DNA of 64,000 bases from Xiphydria camelus (taxonomy: Eukaryota > Arthropoda > Insecta > Hymenoptera > Xiphydriidae). This document shows positions 53,285 through 64,000 of this stretch, one piece after another. The stretch spans positions 12,176,562 through 12,240,561 of the forward strand of contig OY783191.1 in assembly GCA_963678675.1 (NCBI GenBank), in the 5' to 3' direction. The notes under the pieces are model-generated. The model was not told the DNA's origin. It made no database searches and worked only from the letters and a program-made list of their open reading frames with translations. The position numbers and the translations under genes are program-made. Positions within the stretch are counted from its first letter, which is position 1; every line of letters starts with the position of its first letter.

Positions 53285-55790
53285 GTATTACTGCAGACTC
53301 TGACATGTCATCTCGTACAGGTGCAACCGAAGAGGACCTAGCTCGTGTCCTGTCCGTAAAAAGATGATTCGATGGACATCGGAGAATATCAGACTTGTCA
53401 CCGAGCGCCTATTACCCACGGTACATTTATTGCAATATGCGCTTTTCGTTTCAATTATTCCTGCTTTAAATAACTTTCACTTCTTTCAAAGTATTTACCT
53501 TGTACAAACTGTTCATCGTAGGGGGCAGCGATCAATGATTGTGACTAATCGTAGACAAATTATTCCTGCGATGATGTTCCAGTTGTAAAGCGTACACTAG
53601 CAAGTCAGCTTACAGCATCCGATGTTTAGTATCAACTTTACCTCTTTTGGAACACCCATCACCCGAGCATAATCACGATTACGTTAATGTTAATCGCAGA
53701 ATAGACCGTGAGCTCGGGCACATTATCGCATTAGTAGTTCGGTACACCGAATTGCTTTTTAGTTTTAATAGACGAACTTGTCTACGACGAGTCGCTATTA
53801 TCGATCGCTGCCACCTACCACGAACAGTTCAAAAAAGGTTATTAGCTTGAAAGAAGTAAAAGTTATTTAACTCTGGAATAGTTGAAAGGAGAAACGCGTA
53901 TTGCAATTAATACACCGTGGGATATAGGCGCTCGGTGACAAGTCTGACATTCTCCAATGTCCATCGAGTCATCTTTTTGTGGACAGGACACGAGCTAGAT
54001 CCTCTTCGGTTGCACCTGTACGAGATGACAAGTCAGAAAATCATGAGTCTTCATGAAAATCTTCTTACCTATTCGTTCTGCAGTAATACTTAATGAAATA
54101 AAAGTGAGGTACATGTACACTTCACGTTTGACACAGGTCGGTATATAAATTCAAACTTGTGGGATAGTATAATACGAAAGAGGGACTATATCGACAAAGA
54201 AAAAATAATAATAAAGTAGTTACTACATTACTGTAATCCAATTCCATTGTGCATCCCTTATTTTTCTGCCATGACTTTGATAGTTGATAGTGAATAAAAA
54301 TCAAATTTATTAGCTGATCCATTCACTATCAACAATCAAAGTCGTGGCAGAAAAATAAGGGATACAATGGAATTGGATTACAATAATAGAGTAACTACTT
54401 TATTATTAGTTTTTCTTTATTTATATATTTCCTCTTTCGTATTATACTATCACAAGTTCCAATTTATATACCGACCTGTCAAGCGTGAAATGTACATGTA
54501 CCTCACTTTTATTTCATCTCTTCTTCGCCTCTGGTATAATCATTTACATCCCACAAAGCACGTTTTTGCAAGTAACTTTTCTGTAACATTCCTGCGATAT
54601 TTTGCAATATTCGTGAATACTACCGTATGTTAGAAATATATATTTCTTGATAAATTCGCAAATGTTGCAAAATATCATAGAAACATTTCGGAATCATTAC
54701 ATCGAAAGATTTCCTCGATAAGGTACAGCTCGATAAGATTGTACTTGTCAGAGTTGAATTATATGGGGTTTTTATAATTATTTTAGGAAGTCTCAGAAGA
54801 ATACAGATGCAGCATAATAGAGATCTGTGCTAGAAAGAATAAGGAATAACCTTCGACGAGCATTCGGGCTATGGCAACAGAGGTTAGAATCAGCAGATCA
54901 TGGTAGGGAGGATATTGAAGGATGAACGCACGCACGTTGAAGGATGCACTCGAGGCAGCAGATCTAACCCACCGAATAAACTAATGCAGCTGGTTCTTGG
55001 AACAATAAGTGGACGATCCCTCGTTCAAAAGAAACCCCCTCGGGTTCGCACATGATTTGGAGTCCTTCTGGGTGGAAAATAGCAGTACGTTTATTTCCGT
55101 AACAAATTATAAATAACACAATTATATTCAGTATTTCACTATTTAAAATATACCCAACTTACTCTACATAGGAATTAAGAAACTATATTAATCTGAGTTA
55201 ACTAATTCTATAGTTAATAATGACAGAATTATTAAAAGTGATATATTTCATCTTTCGTATTATACTATCACACAAGTTCAAATTTATATACCGACCTGTT
55301 AAAAGTGAAGTGTACATGTACCTCACTTCTATTTCATCTCTTCTTCAACTCTGGTGTAACGAACGTCAATGAGGAATCACTGATATCGATTAGGGTTCGA
55401 GGGTTATTCCTCATTCTTTCTAGGACAGCATCGATATTTTGCTGCACCTGTATTGTTCTGGGACTTCCTAAAATAATTATAAAAACCCTACATAATTCAG
55501 CCCTGACAAGTACAATCTTATCGAGCTGTACCTTATCGAGGAGATCTTTCGACGTAATGAGACTGAAACGTTTCTATGTTTCGCAACATTCTCGAATTTA
55601 TCGAGAAATATATATTTCTAACATACGGTAGTGTTCACGAATATTGTAAAATATTGCAGAAATGTTACAGAAAAGTTATGATATTTTGTAATTTCTATCG
55701 TTACACTAGAGGCGAAGAAGAGATGAAATAGAAGTGAGGTACATGTACACTTCACGTTTGACAGGTCGGTATATAAATTGGAACTTGTGT
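53285..55790. repeat. Cluster of nested palindromic repeat units
   Basis: Units with GGAATTGGATTACAATAAT, TCACAAGTTCCAATTTATAT and GTGTACATGTACCTCACTT occur in alternating orientation here and again at 57150-59300. Short frames in them (MELDYNNVVTTLL type) are repeat-derived, not real genes. Mariner HTH relics lie at about 54782-54862 and 55366-55470. Confidence 0.7.
55366..55470 (-). pseudogene. Tc1/mariner-type transposase HTH fragment (best copy)
   Basis: The minus strand reads GSPRTIQVQQNIDAVLERMR, then NNPRTLIDISDSSLT. The G-x-PR linker followed by a helix (NIDAVLERMRNNPR) is the second half of the N-terminal DNA-binding region of mariner-type transposases (compare GRPKVDPVVERTILQIVENN in the 354-aa genes here). 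More damaged copies are at about 54782-54862 (+), 58078-58135 (-) and 59040-59160 (+). They show that this repeat cluster descends from a mariner-like element. Confidence 0.4.
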
Positions 55791-58700
55791 GATCAAGAGA
55801 CACGGTAGTGTCTCACGGCATGTTCATTCAAGTCGTCAGAACGACGCCGCCAGCGCTGTCGCCGCGAGCACCCATGTATCTTTACAGGGAAAATGTCTGC
55901 TCCCTTCACCCCTCAATTTTAACATCGAACTTTCTCAATAAATATACGGTTATAACCAAAACTATGCTTAGTTACGCCATATAAATCGACTATTCTCTAT
56001 CGATAGAGACCACAGTAAATGTTGTAAGTTACATATTAACACAGATTTTTCCTTAGCAACGCGAAGCCACGCCCCTCGCCCCTCAAAAGTCGAGAATCCG
56101 ATTTCTCGGGCGATATATATATATGTAAAAATGTCACAAAAATTCCGCCTGTCTTCGGCGGTATTCGGCCATGGTCGGAAATGTGTACACAGATGCGGCC
56201 ACACGCATACGCCATCAAAAATGTATGGAGAGTGTGTGAGAGAATATATTCCTTGAATGTTTAGTTGTTTTTCAAAATTAATAAAATATTTCTATTCGCG
56301 AAACGATTTCCCTCGCATTTTTTCGATCCTCGGACGCGCTTGTTAATAAAAAGTAAAAATTCAGTGTAATCGGAGTAGTGAATCTCAATAGTGGTGAATG
56401 TGACAGACGCTCTGACAGCTAGCTATTATCAAATCGTTTGGATTTTTTTTTAATAATCAAGATAGTGCACGGAAGCAGTGTCATTTTTCTCTGGTTGCTG
56501 GTGCATGAAGTGCAGGAAAGGAGACATCTGTATCTCGGAAGAAGTGGCATCAGATAAGTTACTTCCTAACTGACTGTCTTAACCTCATTTTCATTCCTTA
56601 TACAGAACAAATATCTTTATGGTTATTCTATTTTTTGTTTTCAGCGCCATACGAGAACGGGACGGATTGATGGAAATTTGATTTTTCTTCGCAGTAAAAA
56701 ATCAACCTAGGTAGAAAAGAATTCTCTAGAATTGCGGTACAATGCCACGGTATGAATATCAGGTTCTACCGACATGACATGCTTCGACAAGGTCTGTATC
56801 AACTTTAGCGGTATATTGGGGGCACTGCACTAATCCTGTGGCACATTTTTCTATCTGGGAAAGCATATTATTATGGTAGTACAGCTGTACAGCGTTCCGA
56901 TAATATACCGTCTTCCCGTACTGACAGTATACATGCATTTTTTTTACCTCCAATATGCCGGAATTAAAAATCTCTAGAACTCTGCGATACAATGCCACGG
57001 TAGGAATATCAGGTTCTACCGACATGACATGCTTCGACAAGGTCTGTATCAACTTTAGCGGTATGTTGGGGGCACTGCACTAATCCTGTGGCACATTTTT
57101 CTATCTGGGAAAGCATATTATTATGGTAGTACAGCTGTACAGCGTTCCGATAATATATAATTGGAACTTTTGATAATACGAAAGGGGGAATATATCGATA
57201 AAGAAAAGATAATAAAATAATTACTTCATTATTGTGTAATCCAATTCTATCGTATCTCCTACTTTTCTACCACGGCTTTCCCAAATAGAAAAATGTGCCA
57301 CAGGATTAGTGCAGTGCCCCCAATATAATGCTAAAGTTGATACAGACCTTGTCGAAGCATGTCATGTCGGTAGAATTTGATATTCCTACCGTGGCATTGT
57401 ACCGCAGAGAGTTCTAGAGATTTTTTATTCCGGCATATATTAGAGGTTAGTATAATACGAAAAAGGAAATATATCGACAAAGAAAAAATAATAACAAAGT
57501 AGTTACTCCATTATTGTAATCCAATTCCATCGTATTCATTATTTTTCTGCCACGACTTTGATTGTTGATAGTGGATGGATCAACCAATAAATTTGATTTT
57601 TCTTCACTATCAGCAATTAAAGTCGTGGCAGAAAAAAAAGTAATACAATGTTATTGGATTACAATAATGGAGTAACTACTTTATTATTATTTTTTCTTTA
57701 TCGATACATTTCCTCTTTTGTATTATACTATCACATGTTCCAATTTATATACCGACCTGTCAAACGTGAAGTGTACGTGTACCTCACTTCTATTTCATCT
57801 CTTCTTCGCCTCTAGTGTAACGATGGAAATTACAAAATATCATAACTTTTCTGTATGTAACAACATATACCGAATGCCCTCTGGCAAAAACTCCTGATTT
57901 TGGATTTCCCTGACATTTGGCTGGAAGTGGTTGGCATTAGTTTATTCGGTGGGTTAGATCTGCTGCCTCGAGTGCATCCTTCAACGTGCGTGCGTTCATC
58001 CTTCAATATCCTCCCTACCATGATATGCTGATTCTAACCTCTGTTGCCACAGCCCGAATGCTCGTCGAAGGTTATTCCTTATTCTTTCTAGCACAGATCT
58101 ATATTATGCTGCATCTGTATTCTTCTGGTACTTCCTAAAATAATTATAAAAACCCCATATAATTCAGCTCTGACAAGTACAATCTTATCGAGCTGTACCT
58201 TATCGAGGAAATCTTTCGATGTAATGATTCCGAAATGTTTCTATGATATTTTGCAACATTTGCGAATTTATCAAGAAATATATATTTCTAACATACGGTA
58301 GTATTCACGAATATTGCAAAATATCGCAGGAATGTTACAGAAAAGTTACTTGCAAAAACGTGCTTTGTGGGATGTAAATGATTATACCAGAGGCGAAGAA
58401 GAGATGAAATAAAAGTGAGATACATGTACATTTCACGCTTGACAGGTCGGTATATAAATTGGAACTTGTGATAGTATAATACGAAAGAGGAAATATATCG
58501 ATAAAGAAAAAATAATAATAAAGTAGTTACTACATTATTGTAATCCAATTCTATTGTATCCTTTATTTTTCTGCCACAACTTTGATTGTTGATAGTAGAT
58601 GGATCAACCAATAAATTTGATTTTTCTTCACTATCAACGATTAAAGTCGTGGCAGAAAAGTAAGGGATACAATGGAATTAGATTACAATAATGTAGTAAC

Positions 58701-60249
58701 TACTTTATTATTATTTTTCCTTTATCGATATATTTCCTCTTTCGTATTATACTATCAGAAGTTCCAATTTATATACCAACCTACCAAACGTGAAATGTAC
58801 ATGTACCTCACTTCTATTTCATCTCTTCTTCGCCTCTGATGTAACGATGGAAATTACAAAATATCCATTTAAAGTGGCACACGTCCATGCACTCGAGACA
58901 GCAGATCCAGCTCGCCAAATGAACTAATGCAACTGGTTCTTGGAACAACAAGTGGATGATCCTTCGTTCGAAAGAAACCCCCTCGGGTTCGCATACGATC
59001 TGTAACAAGTTGTAAATAACAATCATATGGGGTTTTTATAATTATTTTAGGAAGTCCCAGAAGAAAGCAGGTGCAGTAAAATATCGATGCTGTGCTAGAA
59101 AGAATAAGGAATAACCCTCGAACCCTAATCGGTATCAGTGATTCCTCATTGACTGTCGTTACAACGGAGACGAAGAACAGATGAAATAGAAGTGAGGTAT
59201 ATGTACACTTCAGGTTTGACAGGTCGGTGTGTAAATTGGAACTTGTAATAGTACGAAAGAGGAAATATATCGATAGAGAAAAAATAATGATAAAGTAATT
59301 ACTTGATTGTTGTGATCCAATTCCATTGCATCTCCTATTTTTCTCCCACGGCTTTGTTTGTGACAGAGAAGAAAAGCCATCGATTCGTCTCATGCTCGCA
59401 TGACGCTGAAACAAAAAATAGAATTATCACAAAGATAATTGTCCTTCTATCGAAAGTGAGGGTAAAGCTGTCAGATGGCAATTAAACTTATCTGATGGTA
59501 ATTCTTCTGAGATACTGCCGTCTCCTTTCCTGCTCTTTATGCACAGGCAACCAGAGAAACACAGCACTGCATCCGTTCACTATCTCGATTATCGAAAAAA
59601 AACAAACGATTATTAAACTATACGGAGCGTCTGTCACATTCACCACTATTGAGATTCATAACTCCGATTACACTGAATTTTTACATTTTATTAACAAGCG
59701 CGTCTGAGGATCGAAATAAACGCGAGGTTAATCGTTTCGCGAATGGAAATATTTTATTAACTTTGAAAATACCCAAACATTTAAGGAATATATTCTCTCA
59801 CACACTCTCACATACATTTGATGGCGTATGCGTGTGGCCGCATCTGTGTACACATTTCCGATCATGGCCGACTATCCCCGAAGGTAGGCGGAATTTTTGT
59901 GAGATTTTGACATATATATATATCGCCCGAGAAATCGGATTCTCGACTTTTAGGCGCAAGGGGCGTGGCTTCGCGTTGCTAAGGAAAAATCTCTGTTAAT
60001 ATGTAACTTATAACATTTATTCTGGTCTCTATCAATAGAGAATAGTCAATTTATATGGCGTAACTAAGCATAGTTTTGGTTATAACCGTATATTTATTGA
60101 GAAAATTCGATGTAAAAATTGAGGGGTGCAGGGGGCAGACATTTGTGGTGTAAAGAGACACGGGTGCGCTCGCGACATCAGCGCTGTCGTGTCTGAGTGC
60201 GAAACTACTTGAACGAACATGCCGCGAGACACTACCGTGTCTCTTGATC
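55791..60249. mobile_element. 4.5-kb element with about 770-bp terminal inverted repeats
   Basis: GATCAAGAGACACGGTAGTG at 55791 and its reverse complement ending at 60249. Arms 55791-56565 and 59487-60249 pair with scattered differences and small indels. The interior holds other palindromic units (56730-57420, 57430-59300) and no complete gene. A partial arm copy lies at 16905-17241. Such long inverted repeats recall large DNA transposons, but no diagnostic protein is present. Confidence 0.65.
56730..57420. mobile_element. Relative of the palindromic element at 17242
   Basis: TTGCGGTACAATGCCACGGT at about 56731, a second direct copy of the tip block from about 56985, and the inverse ending GTGGCATTGTACCGC at about 57406. 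A unit with ATTGTGTAATCCAATTCTAT is inserted at about 57160-57280. Confidence 0.6.
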
Positions 60250-62630
60250 GCGGTGATACTACTTACTAAGAATCGATACTCATAATTCCGGCTAACGCTT
60301 GTCGGAGCAACATTCAATAACCATGAAAAGTGCATCAACTCAAAAATAATCACTCAGAAATTGAACTAACCGCCTTTTTGCTCAGGCGTAATTAAAAAAG
60401 TGTATTAATTGTAAAAATGCATTATGCTATTTTATTAAAAATGTGTCGTGTGTTTTCTCGAGAAATAATGAGATTTAAAAAATTACCCAAGAAAACTGTT
60501 GTAACTTGAAATCTCAAAAGTGTTTGATCAAAACCGAAATAAGTCAAAATAATCGTAAACTTTTCACTTACCTGTGTAATCAAAACTGGTACAACTCGAA
60601 ATCCAGTAGTGCGTAGTCGTCAGTTCGATTACGATTTAGTTAGCAACACTGTAGTAACTCTAAATAATGCTGAACAAATTCACGAATTACACCAACAAAA
60701 TCATTGCAACTCGAAATAACACAGTTTAGTACTATCAATATACGTGCACCCTTCTCGCTGTCACGGCAGAAACTAAAAATGTAACGGTGTTCGTGGAGCG
60801 GTCATGTGCACATATATTCAACAAAACTGACTTATAGCGCCATTTTTCGGAAATTATTCAAGATATCGGTAAATTTGTTTTATTGGTTTATGGAGCTTCG
60901 TTTGTAGAATCCGAATAAACGGTTAACTAAAAAAATTCACTTTTTGAGTTGATACTGTTTTGATCTAGGTGTGCGATATGTAAATTAACAAAAAAACTAA
61001 TACACTTATCCCAAATAATATTTGTTTGAAAATCACAGATAATTATCTAAAACCTGTTATAAGAACCTAATGCACAACTGAGTTTATCCAATAGTTACCG
61101 TTTAATAACTATAATTTCAAGTTAATAAATGTTATCTATTTACAATCGTTAGTCGTCCTGTAGAAGGCTTTTGAATAACTATCTGTGATTATTAAAAAAA
61201 AAGGTTAGCTTGATTGTTTCAAATAAATTCTTGTGATTAGTTGTAGATTTTGCCATATTCATTCGTTATAAATTTTAAATAAATTTTAATTATAATTACA
61301 TCTAGGTACTATTACCTACAAAAATAGTCAACTCAAGATAATGACGAGGGGAAAAAAGAACGATATTTCATGAAAATCTGCAACAAATTATAAACCTGTT
61401 CCAAGCCTCGCATGTCCTTGTAGACAGTTGCAGTTTTTGACGTAAATGATTGTAGTTAGATGTTCTTTTTTGTGTACATTAAAAAAAAATAAGTTGTACT
61501 TAAATCTACGCCAAAATCTACAACATACCACAAACCTGGTCTAAATTTTGCATTTTGTTGTAGATGGTTTAATTTTTGCCATAAATGAGTATAGTTAGTT
61601 CATCATGTTGTTCATAATTGCTCATCATGGCGTAAATATTTGTAATAATTATTTTAATTACGCCAGACTAAATCTACAATAAACTACAAACCTGTTCCAA
61701 ATTTCGCACTTTTTTGTAAATATTTGTACTTTTAGCGTAATTTTCCCATAGAGTTATAATTTTTCCGCGTACTTAGTTTTATTTTTTTTTTGGCAATTTA
61801 CGTAAAATGTTGGAGAATTTTTTCCACCAGGGAATGCGAGTGAGAACACTGGTGAATGTACAAGAATCTCTCTGTCGCTCATTTTCCATCCTTTTCGACT
61901 TTAACCAGTAGAAGTACAGTCGTCCCCCGCACTAGAGGAATTCGCATTAGTGGACTGTAATGAAGTGTATCGGCCGAAAGGCACGTTCCGGACCTTTCTC
62001 GGTGGACCGTCGAGTCCCGTAATTTGCATATTTCCATATCTAGCAGTGTCGTATTTAGTCCAGTAAAAATCCTTCTGAAATCGATGTTTCGAGCCTCAAA
62101 GCTGAAAATTTGGTCAAAGATCCATTTTGGGTAGTTGAAAACAGGGGCGAAGTTTAAAAAGTTCTATATCCCCGAGGATTTTTGAAAAACAATAAAAACT
62201 ACCCAAAAAATGGGCTCTACGAAAATAACTCGAAAACTAAGCGAGATATCGAAAAAAGTGTCAAATAAAAGTTGTAGAGCTTAAAATTCTCTATAAAAAA
62301 GGTTTATACAGTTTACCCCCACTCCTCACGGTTTACCCTTTAGAGCCGCGCGAACATTGGAAGTAGAAAAAAAAATCATGAAACCTCGAAAATTTAACAT
62401 TTTTTACTGCTTTTTGTTTTAAATTGCTTAAGAAATTCTCTACTTTTTAAATAAAATGATATGTTTTTTTTTTCTCAATTGTTTAAAAACTGCCAAGTAA
62501 AATCAACGATATCTCTCGATATATTGAATGATTTTTTCTTCTTTGTGTTCCATGATTTTGTTAGTTAAATTCCCTGCACATTACACTCCGGTTATTCTTC
62601 TGTAATTGTCGTAAGTTTATAAATAACTCC
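60250..62630. other. AT-rich region with repeats, no gene recognised
   Basis: Three degenerate units of about 150 bp start near 61370, 61512 and 61668; each has AATCTACAACA-like, ACAAACCTG-TCCAAATTT-like and TTGTAGA-like blocks. CAGTCGTCCCCCGCACTAGA at about 61918 looks like the tip of a pogo/Tigger-type element. GTAACTCGAAAT-like motifs recur between 60500 and 60710. Confidence 0.5.
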
Positions 62631-63375
62631 GTTTGGAAAATTGCTTTACAAACCTTGGTGCGTCCGGAGAACCACTGGTGGCCTGCTCCTTCCCCCCCAT
62701 GGTGATGGGACCTGAGCCCGCTACCTTTCTGGGTCTCGTTCTCCTCCGTTTAAACTTTCCTAACATCGGCCGCTTCGCACAGCAAAATATATGTTATGCA
62801 CCATCATGTAGCTATATTATAAAAAAAGTATTGGATTGTTTCGCCCATAAAGAAAGTAAATAGAAAGTTTATCAATAATTTTTATTTTGCATACTAAAAA
62901 TAACACCACCGCCGTTTTTTTTTATATAGATTCAAGCATGATTAAACTATGACATATAATTTTTACGAGATGATTGGTGTGGTAGAACAAGTCGAAATAA
63001 ATTAATGAAAATGAAACAACTTTGCTTTCGCCGTTTTTCTAACGTAAGATAGCGGAAAACGGTGGAAGCGAAGTTGTACACCTATTAATTCGAATTTCTA
63101 CTTTACAAAAATAATAGTATTTATTTACAATGACTTATTACTAGTGAGAATACAATTTACTGCACGTAATATATGTACATATAAATCGAAATTAAATCAC
63201 ATTAAAGGTATTATTTTATGAACTGACACAGAATCTTCGTTTTACTCTTCATCGCTTTCGTGATTTATTGTGGGTAGAATATGACTATATGACTGTAGTA
63301 ATAACTCTAAAGTATATGGAATTACACGTTTTCACATAGAGCACTGATACAGTTAACTTTTAACAACGCAATATA
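62631..63375. other. Spacer with a small imperfect hairpin
   Basis: A 76-codon frame at 62633-62863 matches nothing I know. ACAACTTTGCTTTCGCCGTT at about 63018 pairs imperfectly with AACGGTGGAAGCGAAGTTGT ending at about 63077. Confidence 0.45.
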
Positions 63376-63379
63376 CATA

Positions 63380-63960
63380 TATATACGCAGATCCAACATG
63401 GCGGACCAAATTTGTAAAATTGACTCCGATCATGGTGAAAATTGGTATACATGGGTTTTTGGGGTCGCTGATTTCGAATTTGCTATTAGATTTTTAAAAG
63501 TCAAGATAGCGGATCCAATATAGCGGACAAAAGTACCGAAGTTGACTCTGATCTTGGTAAAAGTTGGTACACATGGGTATCTCGTGATGCTTTATATAAA
63601 TGTGTTATTTTATTTTTAAAATTCAAAGTAGCGAACTCAATATTACAGTCGAAATTATCAAAATTGACTCTAATCATGGTGAAATTCGATGCACATTGGT
63701 TTTTGGGGTCCTTGATTCCTAATTCGTTGTTAGTATTGAAAATTGAGACAGCGAATTCCGATGATTGGAACGCCTAATTCGGTCCTTATGAGTGGTAACT
63801 CAGAAAACAGTTCTTTGGGTCCAAAAACCTTTGTATACCAATTTTCACCATGATCGGAGTCAGTTTTACAAATTTGGTCCGCCATATTGGATCCACCATT
63901 TGGAATTTTGAAAATCAGATAGCAAATTTGAAATCAGCGACCCCAAAAACCTGAAGAGCA
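63380..63960. repeat. Degenerate repeats of about 120 bp, partly inverted, at the window edge
   Basis: GTCCGCTATNTTGGATCC-like, GACTCCGATCATGGTGAAAA and GGGGTCGCTGATTTCGAAT blocks recur in order from about 63396, 63520 and 63640, and in reverse orientation at 63820-63950. The GGTCGCTGA block is shared with the inverted repeats of the 36-kb element, so this may be the end of a related element continuing outside. Confidence 0.55.
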
Positions 63961-64000
63961 ACTATGTTTATGAAAATAAGGATATCAGGAAAATGTGTGC

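Larger units (their letters stand above)
50083..54330. mobile_element. Palindromic element hosting piggyBac in its left arm
   Basis: Apart from the piggyBac, 50083-50376 joined to 53285-53580 pairs with 53750-54330 around a centre near 53665. The tips carry ATTGTAATCCAATTYYATTG and a CTGCCACGACTTTGATTGTT hairpin that recurs at about 57545 and 58570. The right arm keeps the empty TTAA site (about 54091-54094). Confidence 0.7.

Noticed and set aside
54367..54633. Recurring ORFs beginning MELDYNNVVTTLLL near 50223, 54367 and 58288
   Set aside because: They are translations of the palindromic repeat arms, change length with each copy and have no recognisable domain.
58869..59414. 181-aa minus-strand ORF
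   Set aside because: It crosses several repeat units in a non-coding frame; the opposite strand carries the mariner HTH relic.

Overview
This window looks like one arthropod nuclear locus, most probably an insect, built almost entirely of nested transposable elements. The support is a piece of mitochondrial ND2 that reads only with the invertebrate mitochondrial code (TGA=Trp, ATA=Met, AGA=Ser), GT-AG introns inside transposase genes, and many animal DNA-transposon families. A hymenopteran is plausible but unproven. I found no intact ordinary host gene, tRNA, rRNA or CRISPR array. All family calls come from reading motifs; no alignment or database search was run.

Layout. 1-1.5 kb: a broken PIN-like/CXC gene folded back on itself. 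2.2-10.7 kb: a near-perfect palindrome (arms about 4.2 kb, 44-nt loop) with a full 354-aa Tc1/mariner-type transposase in each arm. 11.2-12.0 kb: a virus-type packaging ATPase remnant. 12.1-16.7 kb: a Transib (RAG1-like) transposon with CACAGTG ends and a CGGTG target duplication, sitting inside a small hairpin element. 16.8-19.2 kb: a palindromic element carrying two nested elements. 19.3-21.4 kb: ISL2EU YqaJ-type exons and a Mutator-like relic with a C-terminal exonuclease. 21.6-22.3 kb: another hairpin and a viral-glycoprotein-like fragment. 22.8-27.2 kb: a palindromic element holding a TTAA element and an ISL2EU-like THAP element that itself holds a MITE. 27.7-28.2 kb: an internally deleted mariner. 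28.2-29.8 kb: GC-rich coding-like sequence. 29.8-31.6 kb: the ND2 NUMT, split by two insertions.

32.6-36.2 kb: repeats, a Helitron-type N-terminal fragment and a TA element. 36.2-39.8 kb: a 3.6-kb element with terminal inverted repeats made of repeated units, carrying a frameshifted zinc-finger protein family of unknown function; this is the best candidate for an under-described transposon. 40.0-46.3 kb: a decayed Ty3/gypsy pol, a downstream gag-like ORF and a probable long LTR split by a Harbinger element. 47.5-49.1 kb: a palindrome whose two arms each contain a complete smaller palindrome. 49.3-49.8 kb: a USP-like domain. 50.1-60.2 kb: a cluster of related palindromes carrying an apparently intact piggyBac (584-aa, three exons) and scattered mariner helix-turn-helix relics. 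60.2-64 kb: mostly AT-rich repeats.

The genes do not form a pathway; they are the machinery of separate mobile elements. Nesting gives a partial order: CCGTATGTC hairpins, then Transib into one of them; NUMT, then two TA insertions; Mutator, then a TTAA MITE; gypsy LTR, then Harbinger; palindrome, then piggyBac.
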